NCBI GenBank assembly: GCA_024123955.1
Contig: CP099652.1
Location: forward strand, 4,650,001-4,714,000
Reading direction: 5' to 3'
Origin: Oxalobacteraceae bacterium OTU3CINTB1
Lineage (GTDB): Bacteria; Pseudomonadota; Gammaproteobacteria; Burkholderiales; Burkholderiaceae_D
Length of the DNA stretch: 64,000 bases
Under the pieces are notes generated by a model. It saw nothing but the letters and a program-made list of their open reading frames with translations. It searched no databases and had not been told where the DNA came from. This document shows, in pieces, positions 63,205 through 64,000 of this stretch. A program made the translations under genes and the position numbers. The first letter of the stretch is position 1; each line of letters opens with the position of its first letter.

Positions 63205-64000
63205 TTACAGCGCCGCTTTGACGGCGTCCGCCAAAGTGATGGTCGGGCGGCCAATCAGCTTGCTCAGCGCATGGCCCCCATCGTCCAGCGCGCCCTTGGC
63301 CGCGGCGGCGTCGGAATCGGCGATCAGATCGGCCACCGGTGGTGGAAGGCCCACGCCGATCAACATCTCGCGGTATTCCTGCTGCGGCAAATTATGGAAA
63401 GGCACCTGCTTGCCGGCCTGGCGCGACAATTCCGCCGCCAGGTCCGCCAGCGTGAATGCGGTGTCGCCCGCCAGTTCATACACTTGCTCGACCGGTCCGG
63501 CGCTCGACAGCACTGCCGCCGCCGCGTCCGCATAGTCCGCGCGCGCGGCGGCGGCGATGCGCCCTTCTCCCGCCGCGCCGGCCAACGCGCCGTGCGCCAG
63601 CGCGCCAGCGAGGCCGGCGGTGTAATTTTCCACATACCAGCCGTTGCGCAGCAGACTGTAAGCCAGGCCGGACGCCCGGATCAGCGCTTCCGTTTCGCGG
63701 TGCTCGGCGGCGAGGCCCAGCTGGCTGCTATCGGCGCGCAGCACGCTGGTGTAGACGAACAGCCCGGCCTTGGCGCGCGCGGCGGCATCGATGACGGCGC
63801 GGTGCTGCGGCACGCGCTGCCCCACCTCGCTCGACGAGATCAGCAGCACCTTGGTCGCGCCCACGAAGGCGTTGTCCAGCGACGCGGCATCATTGTAATC
63901 GGCACGGCGCACTTGCACGCCCTGGGCGGCGAGGTCGGCGGCCTTGGCGACGTCGCGCACGGCGGCGACGATCTGCGCGGCGCGGGTGGTTTTCAACAAG
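63205..64000 (-). CDS. NmrA/QorB-like SDR oxidoreductase, truncated by the window edge
   Basis: 264 residues are visible; the 5' end with the NAD(P)-binding Gly motif lies beyond the window, and the frame is open to the edge. RADYNDAASLDNAFVGATKVLLISS, YTSVLRADSS, LAAEHRETEALIRASGLAYSLLRNGWYVENY are those of the NAD(P)H:quinone oxidoreductase 2/NmrA group of atypical SDRs. It probably reduces quinones or senses NADP redox state. The stop abuts the antitoxin stop; the genes are convergent. Confidence 0.85.
   Translation of the reverse strand, partial: LLKTTRAAQIVAAVRDVAKAADLAAQGVQVRRADYNDAASLDNAFVGATKVLLISSSEVGQRVPQHRAVIDAAARAKAGLFVYTSVLRADSSQLGLAAEHRETEALIRASGLAYSLLRNGWYVENYTAGLAGALAHGALAGAAGEGRIAAAARADYADAAAAVLSSAGPVEQVYELAGDTAFTLADLAAELSRQAGKQVPFHNLPQQEYREMLIGVGLPPPVADLIADSDAAAAKGALDDGGHALSKLIGRPTITLADAVKAAL

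Overview
The window is a GC-rich chromosomal segment that looks like a betaproteobacterium of the family Oxalobacteraceae (Duganella/Massilia/Janthinobacterium type). The evidence is the minus-strand housekeeping run cysS - alkA-like glycosylase - accA - tilS - lysC - tRNA-Ser, a PEP-CTERM protein, many sensor kinases, a TonB-receptor/PepSY uptake locus and secreted polysaccharide-degrading enzymes. The genus is inferred from gene content only; no rRNA gene is present.

Layout. 1-3.2 kb: the 3' end of a GGDEF-EAL protein and a convergent hybrid histidine kinase. 3.4-12.5 kb: a galactan/galactose utilisation region (GH53 endo-galactanase, D-galactose 1-dehydrogenase, PEP-CTERM protein, small membrane protein, sugar MFS transporter, GH2 beta-galactosidase, CE2-like SGNH esterase). 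12.6-17.3 kb: two small proteins and a three-subunit PaoABC-like molybdenum aldehyde oxidoreductase. 17.5-21.1 kb: isoaspartyl peptidase, SDR, hemerythrin-like and patatin genes. 21.2-27.7 kb: a large TIM-barrel-like/FGE-fold fusion, then a DUF2946 - TonB receptor - PepSY metal-uptake operon. 27.8-35.5 kb: a 2381-residue RTX-type protein built from eight ~224-residue repeats, with a small partner gene. 36-43 kb: two identical tRNA-Ser(GCU) genes and the housekeeping run. 43.6-51.2 kb: two cyclophilins, lpxH, membrane proteins, a GAF kinase, a DUF1439 lipoprotein and a SulP-carbonic anhydrase fusion. 51.7-54.7 kb: a DUF72 protein and a YtrA-type GntR/ABC operon. 54.9-59.7 kb: yceH, cysE, rlmB and rnr. 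60-62.5 kb: three identical tRNA-Leu(CAG) genes, with a hybrid histidine kinase between the first two. 62.6-64 kb: a toxin-antitoxin pair and a truncated QorB-like SDR.

How genes may work together. GH53 would cut beta-1,4-galactan outside the cytoplasm, GH2 would release galactose, the FucP-type MFS protein would import it, and galactose dehydrogenase would send it into the oxidative De Ley-Doudoroff route. The most striking single gene is the kinase at 60.2-61.9 kb. Its membrane domain matches the plant ethylene receptor ETR1 without gaps at all seven residues known to be needed for ethylene/copper binding, so it is a candidate bacterial ethylene sensor. Other points of interest are a near-perfect operator palindrome over the -10 of the GntR/ABC operon, two REPIN-like elements sharing the terminus GGGGTCAGGTCC, an internal start in lysC with its own ribosome binding site, and several fused proteins.
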